Assembly (NCBI RefSeq): GCF_002250655.1
Contig: NZ_NOZR01000019.1
Span: 62,001 to 126,000 of the forward strand
Length of the DNA: 64,000 nt
Reading direction: 5' to 3'
From: Mycolicibacterium sphagni
GTDB taxonomy: Bacteria; Actinomycetota; Actinomycetes; Mycobacteriales; Mycobacteriaceae
Below, one piece after another: positions 27,314-43,857 of the stretch. How positions within the stretch are numbered: the stretch's first letter is position 1; every line of letters begins with the position of its first letter. Made by a program: the position numbers and the translations under genes. The notes beneath the pieces are model-generated. The model was not told the DNA's origin, did not search any database, and saw nothing but the letters and a program-made list of their open reading frames with translations.

Positions 27314-28938
27314 CCCTTGACCAGGCAGCGCTCGATGATCGGCGCCAGGTCGAGTCCGACGGGAAGCGTTCCGAACGCACCACCCCAATTGCCACCGAGC
27401 CGGCTGGCCAGGAACGCTTCGGCGACGGCGGGGTGGCCGTGCCGGACCAGCAGCGAACCCTGCAGTGCCAGGGTGATGTCCTCTGCGACCTTACGGGCGC
27501 GGTACTCGACGGCCTCGAGGTTCCCCAGCTCCGCACGCAACTCGGCGACATGGGTGTCGAGCCGGACCTCCTGCCCGGTGGTGGTGGCGAGCTCCTCGAA
27601 CAGCACGTCAACGCACTCGGGCCGAGTTGCCATGGCGCGCAACGTGTCCAGTGCGCTGACGTTGCCCGAGCCTTCCCAGATACCCATCAGCGGCGCCTCT
27701 CGGTAGAGCCGAGGCATGCCGGACTCCTCGGCGTAACCGTTGCCGCCCAAGCATTCCATCGCCTCGCCGGCGTGCGGGGTGGCACGCTTGCACACCCAGT
27801 ACTTCGCGGCGGCCAGACCGATCCGGCGCAGCAACGTCTCGCGTTCGTCACCGCGAACGGCGGCGTCGGTGGCCCCGGCCATCCGCATCGCAACGATGGT
27901 GGCCGCCTCGGCCTCGACGGCCAGATCCGCGATCACGTTGCGCATCAGCGGCTGGTCGATCAGGTAGGCGCCGAACGCCTTTCGATGCTGAGCGTGGTGC
28001 ACGGCGCGGGTCAGCCCGCTGCGCATGCTGGTGGCGCTGCCCAGTGTGCAGTCGAGTCGGGTGAGGTTGACCATTTCGATGATGGTGGGCACCCCACGAC
28101 CCTCTTCGCCAACCAGCCATGCGATGGCACCGTCGTATTCAACCTCACTGGAGGCGTTGGCATGGTTCCCCAGCTTGTCCTTCAAGCGCTGCAAGAACAT
28201 TCGGTTGCGGGTGCCGTCGGGCAGTACGCGGGGCAGCATGAAGCAGCTGAGCCCGCCGGACGCCTGGGCCAGCACCAGGAAGATGTCGCTCATCGCCGCG
28301 GAGGTGAACCATTTGTGGCCGGTGAGACGGTAGCTGCCATCACCGTTTGGGACGGCCTGCGTGGTACCGGCCCGCACGTCGGATCCGCCCTGCTTCTCGG
28401 TCATCGACATCCCGGCGGTGATGCCGACCTTGGTGGCAGGCACCGTCAGTTCGGGGTCATAGAGCCGACTGGTCAACAGCGGCTCGTACACCTTGGCGAG
28501 CTCGGGGTTGTGACGCAGCGCGGGGACGACGGCGTAGGTCATCGAGATCGGGCAGACATGACCCGGCTCGCAAGTCCACGCGCCCATCTTCGCCGCGCGG
28601 ACCACATGCGCGCCCGGACGGTCATCGGCCCACGGAGCCGCGTGCAGACCGTGGGCAATCGCCGTGCGCATCAGCTCGTGGTAGGCGGGGTCGTATTCGA
28701 TCTCGTCGACGCGGTAGCCGTAGCGGTCGTGGGTGTGCAGGATCGGCTGATTGCGGTCGGCCAGGTCACCCCAGCGCTGAGCCTGGGCGCTGCCCGAGAG
28801 CGCGCCGACCTCGGTGACCTCATCGATGCCCCATTGGCCGCCCTCTCGAATGAGGGCCTCGATCAGAACCGGTGAGCTCGCCGGGTTGTGGTCCACCAGC
28901 GGCGGAACCTGGTTGGTGACGACATGCGTATCCGACAT
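27310..28938 (-). CDS. fadE8: Acyl-CoA dehydrogenase, AidB-type (FadE8)
   Basis: FAD-dependent acyl-CoA dehydrogenase of 542 residues, the long AidB-like form. Marks include ISMTYAVVPALR, SMTEKQGGSDVRAGTT (FAD/substrate loop), GHKWFTSAAMSD and the C-terminal GEAMECLGGNGYAEES. The ATG at 28938 starts MSDTHVVTNQ. First gene of a four-gene operon in which every junction is an ATGA overlap. Likely role is oxidation of an acyl-CoA handed to the two crotonases; AidB in E. coli also binds DNA, so a protective role is possible. Confidence 0.92.
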   Translation of the reverse strand: MSDTHVVTNQVPPLVDHNPASSPVLIEALIREGGQWGIDEVTEVGALSGSAQAQRWGDLADRNQPILHTHDRYGYRVDEIEYDPAYHELMRTAIAHGLHAAPWADDRPGAHVVRAAKMGAWTCEPGHVCPISMTYAVVPALRHNPELAKVYEPLLTSRLYDPELTVPATKVGITAGMSMTEKQGGSDVRAGTTQAVPNGDGSYRLTGHKWFTSAAMSDIFLVLAQASGGLSCFMLPRVLPDGTRNRMFLQRLKDKLGNHANASSEVEYDGAIAWLVGEEGRGVPTIIEMVNLTRLDCTLGSATSMRSGLTRAVHHAQHRKAFGAYLIDQPLMRNVIADLAVEAEAATIVAMRMAGATDAAVRGDERETLLRRIGLAAAKYWVCKRATPHAGEAMECLGGNGYAEESGMPRLYREAPLMGIWEGSGNVSALDTLRAMATRPECVDVLFEELATTTGQEVRLDTHVAELRAELGNLEAVEYRARKVAEDITLALQGSLLVRHGHPAVAEAFLASRLGGNWGGAFGTLPVGLDLAPIIERCLVKG

Positions 28939-29000
28939 GACACCACTGTTACATTTTTTCGACAGTCGCACAAGATGCGTAATATGGCACGCTGGACAGG

Positions 29001-29336
29001 GTGAAGTCGAACTCTGAGGTCCACGCCGCCACCTTGTGGCTCGAGCACGAGCCGGTACCCGCCGACCAGTCCGTCGACGGCGATCCGCACACCGGTATTG
29101 CCGAGCTCGGTGAGTTCGGGGGGCTACAGGTCGGGGTGTGGGAGATGACTCCCGGGGTGATGCGCGACGTCGAAGCCGAGGAACTGTTCGTGGTGCTTTC
29201 GGGGGCAGCCACCGTCGAATTCGACGACGGGAGCCCGACGCTCACGCTCGGTGCCGGTGACGTGGTGCGGCTTACCGAGGGGACCAAGACGGTGTGGACG
29301 GTGACCGAGACGCTGCGGAAGGTGTATCTGACCTAG
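29001..29336 (+). CDS. Cupin domain-containing protein
   Basis: Small single-domain cupin, 111 residues, with GTG start, divergent from fadE8 across 62 bases. The cupin barrel is visible as GVWEMTPGVMRDVEAEELFV followed by GAATVEFDDG and GAGDVVRLTEGTKTVW. The usual first-motif histidines are replaced, as in the DUF861 (cupin_3) group, so metal binding is uncertain. Function unknown. Confidence 0.82.
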   Translation: MKSNSEVHAATLWLEHEPVPADQSVDGDPHTGIAELGEFGGLQVGVWEMTPGVMRDVEAEELFVVLSGAATVEFDDGSPTLTLGAGDVVRLTEGTKTVWTVTETLRKVYLT

Positions 29337-29343
29337 ATCCGGC

Positions 29344-29366
29344 GGGCAGGAGCGAAGCGACCCGGG
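29344..29366. repeat. Intergenic copy of the echA5 repeat core
   Basis: Differs by one base (A for C) over 23 bases from the core of the tandem repeat in echA5. It sits between the convergent cupin and esterase genes. Confidence 0.8.
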
Positions 29367-29370
29367 GAAA

Positions 29371-30204
29371 CTAAGCCGGATGGGAGGCGAAGAAGTCCCA
29401 CATCCGCTGGGTCGCGAACGAGGGCCAGTCATGGCCACCGCCGGCCACCGTGATCAGCTCGACGTTGCGCCCTTCGGGGCAGTCGGCCATCGACGTCGTC
29501 AATCCCCCGTCGACCGTCGTCGCCGGCTGCTGGCATTGATCGACGCTGCGCCAGAACGCGTTGACGTCCGGCGGTGTCGGGGTCTTGATGGGCACGGCGG
29601 TCCCAGGCTCGCCGTCGTAGCGAATCAGCGGGTCATCGGTGCCATGGATGTGCAGCACAGACGTCGGGCGCGGCGCCGGGCACGCGTCGAGCTGAGTCGC
29701 CGCGTCCGGCCCAATGGCCGCGAAAACCGCGCTGTTGCAAGCCAATTTGTAGGCCATCATGCCGCCGTTGCTGATTCCGGCAGCGTAGATGCGGGCCGGG
29801 TCGATGCCCACATTGTCGGCGACGTCACGGACTGCCGCGGTGATAAAGCCGACGTCATCGACACCGTCGCGGCTCGCCTCCCCGCAGCAGCCGCCGGAGT
29901 TCCACGATCGGCCCACTCCGTCGGGATACGCGACCACGAACTTGGCAGAGTCGGCGAGCTGGTTCCAGCCGTAGGCCTGTTCAGCCTGCTCCGCGCTGCC
30001 GGTCCAGCCGTGCAGCATGACCACCAGCGACGCCGCCGGCGCCAGACCAGCGGGGATGTACAGCCGGTAATCGCGGTCGACGCCGCCGACGTTGATCGTG
30101 TGCACGCTCGCGCCCGAGGTGAACGGGGCCGCCGCGGCTCCCGACGGCGCGCAGGCCGCAACCAACAACAAGGCCCCCAACATGGCGATTCGGCGGGCCC
30201 ACAC
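29371..30204 (-). CDS. lpqP: PHB depolymerase-family esterase lipoprotein (LpqP/LpqC-like)
   Basis: Secreted alpha/beta hydrolase, 277 residues. Signal peptide with RR and a lipobox VAAC (Cys18). The hydrolase core shows LHGWTG (oxyanion), the nucleophile elbow GISNGG, the acid region HIHGTDDPLIRY and the catalytic His in GGGHDWPS. Family members cleave short-chain or feruloyl-type esters. The GTG start lies 3 bases after the nfo stop, so it is likely in an operon with endonuclease IV, as for Rv0671 next to Rv0670. Confidence 0.88.
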   Translation of the reverse strand: MWARRIAMLGALLLVAACAPSGAAAAPFTSGASVHTINVGGVDRDYRLYIPAGLAPAASLVVMLHGWTGSAEQAEQAYGWNQLADSAKFVVAYPDGVGRSWNSGGCCGEASRDGVDDVGFITAAVRDVADNVGIDPARIYAAGISNGGMMAYKLACNSAVFAAIGPDAATQLDACPAPRPTSVLHIHGTDDPLIRYDGEPGTAVPIKTPTPPDVNAFWRSVDQCQQPATTVDGGLTTSMADCPEGRNVELITVAGGGHDWPSFATQRMWDFFASHPA

Positions 30205-30206
30205 GG

Positions 30207-30959
30207 CTAGCTCAAATGCTCGCGGAGGAAGGCGATGTCATCCTTGCGGCCCTCGTCGGCCGTCTCACAGATCACCGGCGCATCGGCAGCCTGCACGACC
30301 GCCACGAGAAGCTGCGGATCGATCTGGCCCGTACCGAAATTGGCGTGCCGGTCAGCGCCGGACCCCTTGGCGTCACGGGAATCGTTGCAGTGCACCAGAT
30401 CAATGCGGCCGGTGATGGACTTGATCCGCTCGACGGCGTCGATCAGCTCCTCACCGGCCGCCCAGGCATGGCAGGTGTCGAGGCAGAACCCGATTCCGGT
30501 GTCGGCGATGCGTTCCCAGAGCCGAGCGATGGTTTCGAAGTGGCGCGCCATCGCATGGTCGCCGCCCGCGGTGTTCTCCAGATACACGGGCACGTCGGTC
30601 TCCAGGGCCGCCAGAGCCTTCACCCAGCGCTCGAAACCAGCCTCCATGTCGTTGTCGTCGGCATGACCGCCGTGCACGATCACGGCCGTCGCATCGATCT
30701 CAGCGGCGGCATCGCAGGTGTCCTGCAGGATTTTGCGTGACGGAATACGCACCCGGTTGTTGGCCGAGGCCACGTTGATCAGATACGGCGCATGGACATA
30801 CAGCGGGATCGACGACGATTTCAGCGTTTCGGCGTCCTCACGGGGCTTCGGCTTCTTCCAGCTCTGCGGATTGCCGAGGAAGAACTGCGCCACCTCGGCG
30901 CCGTCGGCGGCCGCGGCCGCCAGTGGGTCATCGCCGTGGACGTGGGAACCGATCAACAC
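30207..30959 (-). CDS. nfo: Endonuclease IV (AP endonuclease)
   Basis: TIM-barrel zinc endonuclease that cuts 5' to abasic sites in base-excision repair; 250 residues. Signatures are VHAPYLINVASAN, YLENTAGGDHA, GFCLDTCHAWAAG and LVHCNDSRDAKGSGADRH. The GTG at 30959 (LIGSHVHGDDPL) matches the start of M. tuberculosis End (Rv0670); an extended frame to 30983 is rejected. Confidence 0.95.
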   Translation of the reverse strand: MLIGSHVHGDDPLAAAAADGAEVAQFFLGNPQSWKKPKPREDAETLKSSSIPLYVHAPYLINVASANNRVRIPSRKILQDTCDAAAEIDATAVIVHGGHADDNDMEAGFERWVKALAALETDVPVYLENTAGGDHAMARHFETIARLWERIADTGIGFCLDTCHAWAAGEELIDAVERIKSITGRIDLVHCNDSRDAKGSGADRHANFGTGQIDPQLLVAVVQAADAPVICETADEGRKDDIAFLREHLS

Positions 30960-31001
30960 AGGTCCGAGTCTATGCGCGGTCACCGACCCCGCGCATGCCG
31001 G

Positions 31002-31649
31002 TCAGCGCCGCCAGAACAGGTGATGGGTAACCCCACTGGGGCTGGGCACCACCTCGTGGTGGAACCTGTCGTCCAGCTCGGCCGGCGACTCCCAGAGCCG
31101 CGATCCGGCACCAATCTCAATCTCGGCGACCGCCACGTGGAGCGTGTCGACGAGCCCCGCATCGAGGAATTCCCTGACCGTGCTCGCCCCGCCGCCGAGC
31201 CGGACATCCTTGCCCGCAGCGGCCGCCTTCGCCTGATCGAGGACATCTGCCGGATCGCCGGAGACGAAGTGGAATGTCGTGTCCGACAGCGTCAACGACG
31301 GACGGTCATGGTGCGTCATGACGAATACCGGAGTGTGGAAAGGCGGCTCGCCACCCCACCACCCCTGCCACTCGGGATGGTCCTGCCACGGGCCGCGGTA
31401 CGGACTGAACTTGTTGCGGCCCATGATCTCCGCGCCGATGTTGTTGGTGAAGTCGCGGGTGAAATAGTCGTCGAGGCCGCGAGTTCCACCGGGCTCGCGG
31501 CGGCCCACCCAACTCGCCGTCGCGCCGACCCACGCGAACAGCGCAGGTTGGTCGGCGTCGCCGAACGGGCGCTCGAAGCACTGGTTGAGCCCCGCTCCGA
31601 ATCCGTCGCGCGACAGCATGAAGTTGTGCACTCTGAGCAGTTGGGCCAC
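31002..31649 (-). CDS. Dihydrofolate reductase-fold (RibD C-terminal) family protein
   Basis: A 215-residue protein of the RibD_C/YyaP-type dihydrofolate reductase superfamily: FMLSRDGFGAGLNQ N-terminus, MGRNKFSPYRGPW, PVFVMTHHDR, and the nucleotide-binding VRLGGGASTVREFLDAGLVD. The substrate of these proteins is generally unknown. The GTG at 31649 has a strong AGGAGG site; the frame extends upstream but lacks such a site. It lies between rpoC and nfo, where M. tuberculosis has a ceramidase gene. Confidence 0.87.
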   Translation of the reverse strand: MAQLLRVHNFMLSRDGFGAGLNQCFERPFGDADQPALFAWVGATASWVGRREPGGTRGLDDYFTRDFTNNIGAEIMGRNKFSPYRGPWQDHPEWQGWWGGEPPFHTPVFVMTHHDRPSLTLSDTTFHFVSGDPADVLDQAKAAAAGKDVRLGGGASTVREFLDAGLVDTLHVAVAEIEIGAGSRLWESPAELDDRFHHEVVPSPSGVTHHLFWRR

Positions 31650-31742
31650 GCGTTCCTCCTGGGCTACTTGGACTGACAATAGATAGACCCCAACCACCGG
31701 CCGAACTCATCGGCTCATGCTTGTTCGAAAAGAATTCGGCAA

Positions 31743-31780
31743 AAGAAAAGAGCCCCCGCGGATGCGGAGGCTCTTTTCTT
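31743..31780 (-). terminator. Rho-independent terminator of rpoBC
   Basis: A 17-position stem (16 pairs, one C/A mismatch) around a 4-base loop begins 11 bases past the rpoC stop. The descending arm ends in the U-rich CTTTTCTT on the transcribed strand. Confidence 0.88.
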
Positions 31781-31790
31781 GCGCGACTAG

Positions 31791-35744
<3,954 letters not shown>

Positions 35745-35785
35745 GTAACTCCCTTTCCCCTTTCGGGATTTGTAGCCAATGACAC

Positions 35786-39283
<3,498 letters not shown>

Positions 39284-39637
39284 CTAATGCGACTGTCCGG
39301 AGGAGATTCCGAGGTCGCGATATCTGCATCGGTTCGGCTGGCCTACTCGAGGCCCGGCCTTTCCCCGACGCACGCGACACGCAAATAGGTCTCTGAGCTG
39401 GAATATCTAGGCTCAGGCTTAAGGACCGGGTGTCAAGTGCTGGTAGAGGTGGGCAGGAGGCAGCCAGCGCAACGTCCAACAATAGCGCAGAACGGCGCAT
39501 TCCTCAACAAGCTCATGCCGGGCGGGCTGGCGCTGGCTGGCGATCTAGCTACCCATGCACACATGCTGGTCAACAGACTGACCCGTTTGCGCCTTTCCGT
39601 CAAGGGAAACGCGCTGTTTGGTGTGGAAAATACCGCT
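39284..39637. other. rpoB upstream region
   Basis: About 350 bases without a supported gene, between the duplicated hydrolase gene and rpoB, both on the minus strand. It carries the rpoB promoter candidate and a leader of about 110 bases. No convincing terminator for the hydrolase gene is seen. Confidence 0.6.
39404..39436 (-). promoter_or_regulatory. Putative rpoB promoter elements
   Basis: On the minus strand a perfect TTGACA (39436-39431) is followed after 21 bases by TAGATA (39409-39404). The spacing is long for SigA, so one element may be fortuitous; TAGATA is a good mycobacterial -10. Confidence 0.35.
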
Positions 39638-42046
39638 CTAGGCGGCGAGCGCGCCGACTGTCGCGGCGGCCGGCTGAGTTGGCAGGACAATCGCGGCAGT
39701 CTGGCCCATAATGATCGACTCCCCGGCCGATCCGTAGAGCCCGTACTGAGGCGCATCCGGCCCGGCCCCGACGTAGAAATCGTTGATCCAGCCGGCGGCC
39801 AGGGTGTGCACGGCGGTGGCGTTACCGGGCGCGGACGGCCTGACGAAGATCTGAGCAAAGAAGTCGAAGAACGGATCAGAGCCGATCACCGAGTCGATGT
39901 GTGAACCGTTGACCAGTTCGGCGCCAACGAACTGACCCGGGCGGTCGGCGATCAGTGCCGTGGTTGTCTGACCGAAGGCGTTCCATGCCTGCGGTGGCGC
40001 AGCGATCGTATAGACGGGGATGCCGTCCAGGGTCGCGAGTTGGTTGGCGAATGTGTCGTTGTTGGAGGCGACGCCGTCGAACATCACCACACCGAGTAAA
40101 TGGTTCTCTGCGCCGGGCGCCAGGGCGCTGACATAGTCGGCGCCGGCGGCCACCGCCAGTCCCCCTCCCGCGGAATGCCCGGTGAGCGTGAAGTCCTCTG
40201 GCAGCGCCCCCTGATAACCGGCGTTGCTCGCGCTGATCGTGAGGGCGGCACGGTCACCGAGGAACAGGTCGGCGACCCCCTGCTGCATCGCGGGGTTGTT
40301 GAGTGTGCAGGTCGGGCAGGTCAGCGACGGGAAGGACGGCAGGGTCGTCGCGACAACGATGCTGTCGGTCTGCTGGGCCAGCGATTTGGCCAACACCGTG
40401 TAGAAGGACTTGTTGGCCAGGAAGCCGTGCTGCAGGTAAATGATGCCGTTGGCCTGTACCGAGCCGTCGGCCTGCGTCGGGAAATACCAGTCGGTCGGGG
40501 CATTGTAGGTGCGCGAACCGACCTGGATCGTCAGGGTGGTGTTGCCGGTTTTCACGCCGGTCACCCCGTTGGCCGTCGGGCTCGTGACCGCGGGGGCAGG
40601 ATTCGACGCCGGCTGGCCGACAGAGGTGGTGGTCGCCGAGCCGCCGAACAACTGGGGCAGGAAAAGGGCGGTCAACGACTTCATCAGCTTCTCGATCGGT
40701 GTCAGCTGGCTGGCCAGCGGTGTCGGCAGCACCACCGCCGAGGCGTTACCCATGATGATCGGCTGACCAGCGGTGCCGTAGATGCCGTACTGCGGGTCGT
40801 TCGGGCCGGCGCCGACGTAGAGGTCGTTGATCCAGCCGGCGCCGAGGGTATGGACAGCAGAGGTATTGCCGGCCGGCGAGCGCTGGGTGACCAGCTGGGC
40901 GAAGAAGTCGATGATCGGGTTGCTGCCCAGCATCGAGTCGACGTGCGAGCCGTTGGTCAGGACGACGCCGTCGAACTGGCCGGGGCGCAGCTGCAGCAGC
41001 TCGTTGGTGGTGGCCCCGAAGGCGTTCCATATCTGGGCCGGCGCCGCGATCTGATAGACGGGAATGTCAAGGGTGTTCAGGCTGTCGATCGCCTGAGGCA
41101 GCGTGCCGTTCATGGTGACGCCGTCGTACATCACCACACCCAGTAGGTGGTTGACGTCGCCGGATTGAAGGTCGCCGACGTAGTAGCCGCCCACCGACGA
41201 CGCGAATCCGCCGCCGGCGGAATGCCCGGCCAGGATGAAGTCCTCCGGCAGCGCTCCCTGGTAGCCGGCCTGGTTGGCGCTGATTGTCAATGCCGAGCGG
41301 CTGCCGAGGAACATCGTGGCGGCGGCTTTCTGCATCGAAACTCCGTAGAGGGTGCAACCGCTACAGGTCAGCGACGGGAACGAGGGCAGCGTGGGCACCA
41401 CCACGATGCTGTTGGTCTGCTGGGCCAGGGAAGTCGCCAGCGCCGAGTAGTACGACTTATTGGCCAGGAACCCGTGCTGCAACCAGATGATCCCGTTGGC
41501 CTGCACCGAACCGTCGGCCTGGGTCGGGAAATACCAGTCGGCAGGAGCGTTGAAGCCCGAGCCGACCGGGATGGTCAGTGTCGAGTGGCCGACTTTCACA
41601 CCGGTGACGCCGTTGGTGGCGGGCGGGGTGACGACCGATTGGGCGGACTCGCTTGCCGAGGCGGGGCGTGCCGAGTTGCCCGTCGCCGGCGCGGCGGGAG
41701 CCGGCGTCGCACCCGAGACGCCGAACACGGACAACACACTGGCCAGGATCTTGGCTGCCGATGGCGTGGACGCCTTATTGGCAGCTGTGGCGGTGGCCGC
41801 GGCCTTCGGCGCAGCCTTGGCCGCGAGCTGCGTGGTGCTCGTCCCGGAGGCGGCAGCTGCGGGCACGACGCGGAGCCGACCGGTCGCGGCAGCGGCTTGT
41901 GCCGACGATGCCGACGTGGATGTGCTCGTGTGCACGGCGCTGGCGCCGGTGTCAGCGGTGGCCGTGCCACCGCCGATCATCAGGGCCGCGCCAAGTCCGG
42001 CGAAGAGGGCTAACGTCCCCCACCAAATCCGCCGGTCGCGTACCAC
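39638..42046 (-). CDS. Secreted tandem-duplicated alpha/beta hydrolase
   Basis: An 802-residue exported protein: N-terminal signal/anchor segment, then an Ala/Thr-rich low-complexity linker to about residue 140. Two homologous hydrolase units follow (about 141-439 and 489-792) whose matching residues lie 349 apart. Each unit repeats NGVTGVK, DWYFPTQADGSVQANGII, LQHGFLANKS, a CxxC pair, GHSAGGG (Ser276, Ser625), an acid in VVMYDG/VVMFDG (Asp308, Asp657) and NGSH (His368, His716), so both look catalytically complete. The GTG at 42046 follows AGGAAGGGG. Substrate unknown; an envelope lipid or polyester is plausible. Confidence 0.85.
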   Translation of the reverse strand: MVRDRRIWWGTLALFAGLGAALMIGGGTATADTGASAVHTSTSTSASSAQAAAATGRLRVVPAAAASGTSTTQLAAKAAPKAAATATAANKASTPSAAKILASVLSVFGVSGATPAPAAPATGNSARPASASESAQSVVTPPATNGVTGVKVGHSTLTIPVGSGFNAPADWYFPTQADGSVQANGIIWLQHGFLANKSYYSALATSLAQQTNSIVVVPTLPSFPSLTCSGCTLYGVSMQKAAATMFLGSRSALTISANQAGYQGALPEDFILAGHSAGGGFASSVGGYYVGDLQSGDVNHLLGVVMYDGVTMNGTLPQAIDSLNTLDIPVYQIAAPAQIWNAFGATTNELLQLRPGQFDGVVLTNGSHVDSMLGSNPIIDFFAQLVTQRSPAGNTSAVHTLGAGWINDLYVGAGPNDPQYGIYGTAGQPIIMGNASAVVLPTPLASQLTPIEKLMKSLTALFLPQLFGGSATTTSVGQPASNPAPAVTSPTANGVTGVKTGNTTLTIQVGSRTYNAPTDWYFPTQADGSVQANGIIYLQHGFLANKSFYTVLAKSLAQQTDSIVVATTLPSFPSLTCPTCTLNNPAMQQGVADLFLGDRAALTISASNAGYQGALPEDFTLTGHSAGGGLAVAAGADYVSALAPGAENHLLGVVMFDGVASNNDTFANQLATLDGIPVYTIAAPPQAWNAFGQTTTALIADRPGQFVGAELVNGSHIDSVIGSDPFFDFFAQIFVRPSAPGNATAVHTLAAGWINDFYVGAGPDAPQYGLYGSAGESIIMGQTAAIVLPTQPAAATVGALAA

Positions 42047-42193
42047 CCAGTCGCCCCTTCCTCGTCGACGATCGGGCAAACGCTAGCGGAGAGGACGCCC
42101 GCTGGAACCCTTTTCGGCACGAAAGACCCGAAACTTCGGGATATGACCGGATTTTGGGCGCGAAAGCGCCCGGCGCCACGACGTCGAGAGCGG

Positions 42194-43216
42194 CTAGTTG
42201 CCGTCTTCTCCGGCGAAGGTGTGGCTCGGCAGCCGGTGGGTGCCGTCCAGGTCGTCGCGGATGGCTTCCTGGGCGGCCGGGGGCAGGGTGTGCAGGATCT
42301 GGCGCACCCGCTCCTGGCGGCGGCGGACGGCGTCACGTTCCGGGATTCCCGGGGTGACCGTCAGCTGCGGGGGCACACCCACGATTTCCTCGACACCACC
42401 GTCGTGGTGACCAGCATCGACAAGGGCCTGCTCCTCGGCCATCGTCGACTCGTCCTTCTCCTCCGACATACCGATCGGGCCGATACGACGGCCGTTGAGG
42501 AACTGGCGCACCACCGGCTCATCACTGGTCAACAGCACCTCACGGGGGCCGAACATCACCAGATGCTTGCGGAAGAGCATGCCGATGTTGTCGGGCACCG
42601 TGCGGGCGATGTTGATGTTGTGCGTCACGATCAGGATCGTGCAGTCGATCTGGGCGTTGATGTCGATCAGCAGCTGACTCAGATAGGCGGTACGCACTGG
42701 GTCCAGGCCCGAGTCGGGCTCGTCGCAGAGGATGATCTTCGGGTCGAGCACCAGCGAACGCGCCAGCCCGGCGCGCTTGCGCATACCGCCGGAGATCTCA
42801 CCGGGGAACTTGTTCTCGTCACCACCCAAGCCGACCATGTCCAGCTTTTCCATGACGATCTGGCGAATTTCGGATTCCTTCTTCTTCGTGTGCTCACGAA
42901 GGGGGAACGCGGTGTTGTCGAACAGGCTCATCGAACCGAACAGCGCACCGTCCTGGAACATGACGCCGAACAGCGTGCGGATCTCGTAGAGCTCCTTGGC
43001 CGAGCACTCGATGATGTTGGTGCCATCCACGATGATCTTGCCCCGCTCGGGACGCAGCAGGCCGATCAGCGACTTCAAGAACACCGACTTACCGGTACCC
43101 GACGGGCCAAGCAGCACGCTGACCTCACCGGCGGGGATATCGAGGGTTACGTCCTCCCAAATTCGCTGGGAACCGAACGACTTGGTCAACCCCTCGACCT
43201 GAATAGCAATACCCAC
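42194..43216 (-). CDS. mkl: ABC transporter ATPase Mkl/MceG of Mce lipid importers
   Basis: ATPase that energises Mce transporters for cholesterol and fatty acid import; 340 residues. Walker A GPSGTGKS (37-44), signature SGGMRKR (142-148) and Walker B IILCDEP (161-167) are intact. It has the long MceG C-terminal extension (RRIGPIGMSEEKDESTMAEE and beyond). The GTG at 43216 has GGAAGGA just upstream and matches family starts. No mce genes are nearby, as expected, since the one ATPase serves several mce loci. Confidence 0.93.
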   Translation of the reverse strand: MGIAIQVEGLTKSFGSQRIWEDVTLDIPAGEVSVLLGPSGTGKSVFLKSLIGLLRPERGKIIVDGTNIIECSAKELYEIRTLFGVMFQDGALFGSMSLFDNTAFPLREHTKKKESEIRQIVMEKLDMVGLGGDENKFPGEISGGMRKRAGLARSLVLDPKIILCDEPDSGLDPVRTAYLSQLLIDINAQIDCTILIVTHNINIARTVPDNIGMLFRKHLVMFGPREVLLTSDEPVVRQFLNGRRIGPIGMSEEKDESTMAEEQALVDAGHHDGGVEEIVGVPPQLTVTPGIPERDAVRRRQERVRQILHTLPPAAQEAIRDDLDGTHRLPSHTFAGEDGN

Positions 43217-43378
43217 GCCAGATCCTTCCGCCCACACGGGTCAGCCATCGCCGCGATGGCCTGTGGTTTGAGTCACTGTAGCGCACGCCGATTCGCGCCA
43301 CTGAGTTTGTGTACCGACCTGTGATCGACGACGCCGGCCCATCGTTGCCACCGCATTGACCCGTCAACGGGGACAAGA

Positions 43379-43414
43379 AAATCCCCCGCGGGCACGCATG
43401 CCCGCGGGGGATTT
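43379..43414 (-). terminator. Rho-independent terminator of rplJL
   Basis: A perfect 16-bp stem (AAATCCCCCGCGGGCA and its complement) around a CGCA loop, 14 bases past the rplL stop. It has A/T at both ends and may work in both directions. Confidence 0.9.
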
Positions 43415-43428
43415 CTGTACAAGCAGAT

Positions 43429-43821
43429 CTACTTGACGGTGACCGTCGCGCCAGCGGCCTCGAGCTTGGCCTTGGCGTCGTCGGCGGCCTCCTTGTTGAC
43501 CTTCTCGAGCAGCGGCTTGGGGGCGCCGTCGACCAGATCCTTGGCCTCCTTGAGGCCCAGGCCGGAAACGATCTCGCGGACGACCTTGATGACGCCGATC
43601 TTCTTGTCGCCGGCACCCTCGAGGATGACGTCGAACTCCGACTGCTCCTCGGCGGCCTCGGCGGGAGCGCCACCGGCCGCGGGGCCGGCAGCCGCAATCG
43701 CGACGGGGGCGGCGGCGGTGACGTCGAAGGTCTCCTCGAACACCTTCACGAACTCCGAGAGCTCGAGCAGGGTCAGTTCCTTGAAGGCGTCGATCAGTTC
43801 TTCAGTGGACAGCTTTGCCAT
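43429..43821 (-). CDS. rplL: 50S ribosomal protein L7/L12
   Basis: Stalk protein that recruits translation GTPases; 130 residues. N-terminal dimerisation domain (LIDAFKELTLLELSEFVKVF), an Ala/Gly hinge (AAAGPAAGGAPAEAAEE) and the C-terminal domain (VVREIVSGLGLKEAKDLVDG) are all present. Follows rplJ after 36 bases. Confidence 0.99.
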   Translation of the reverse strand: MAKLSTEELIDAFKELTLLELSEFVKVFEETFDVTAAAPVAIAAAGPAAGGAPAEAAEEQSEFDVILEGAGDKKIGVIKVVREIVSGLGLKEAKDLVDGAPKPLLEKVNKEAADDAKAKLEAAGATVTVK

Positions 43822-43857
43822 GGTGATTCCTTATCTCTAACTGTGTGGTGGTTGGTC

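Noticed and set aside
39437..39904. Plus-strand frame upstream of rpoB
   Set aside because: Overlaps the hydrolase gene antisense and has no family resemblance.
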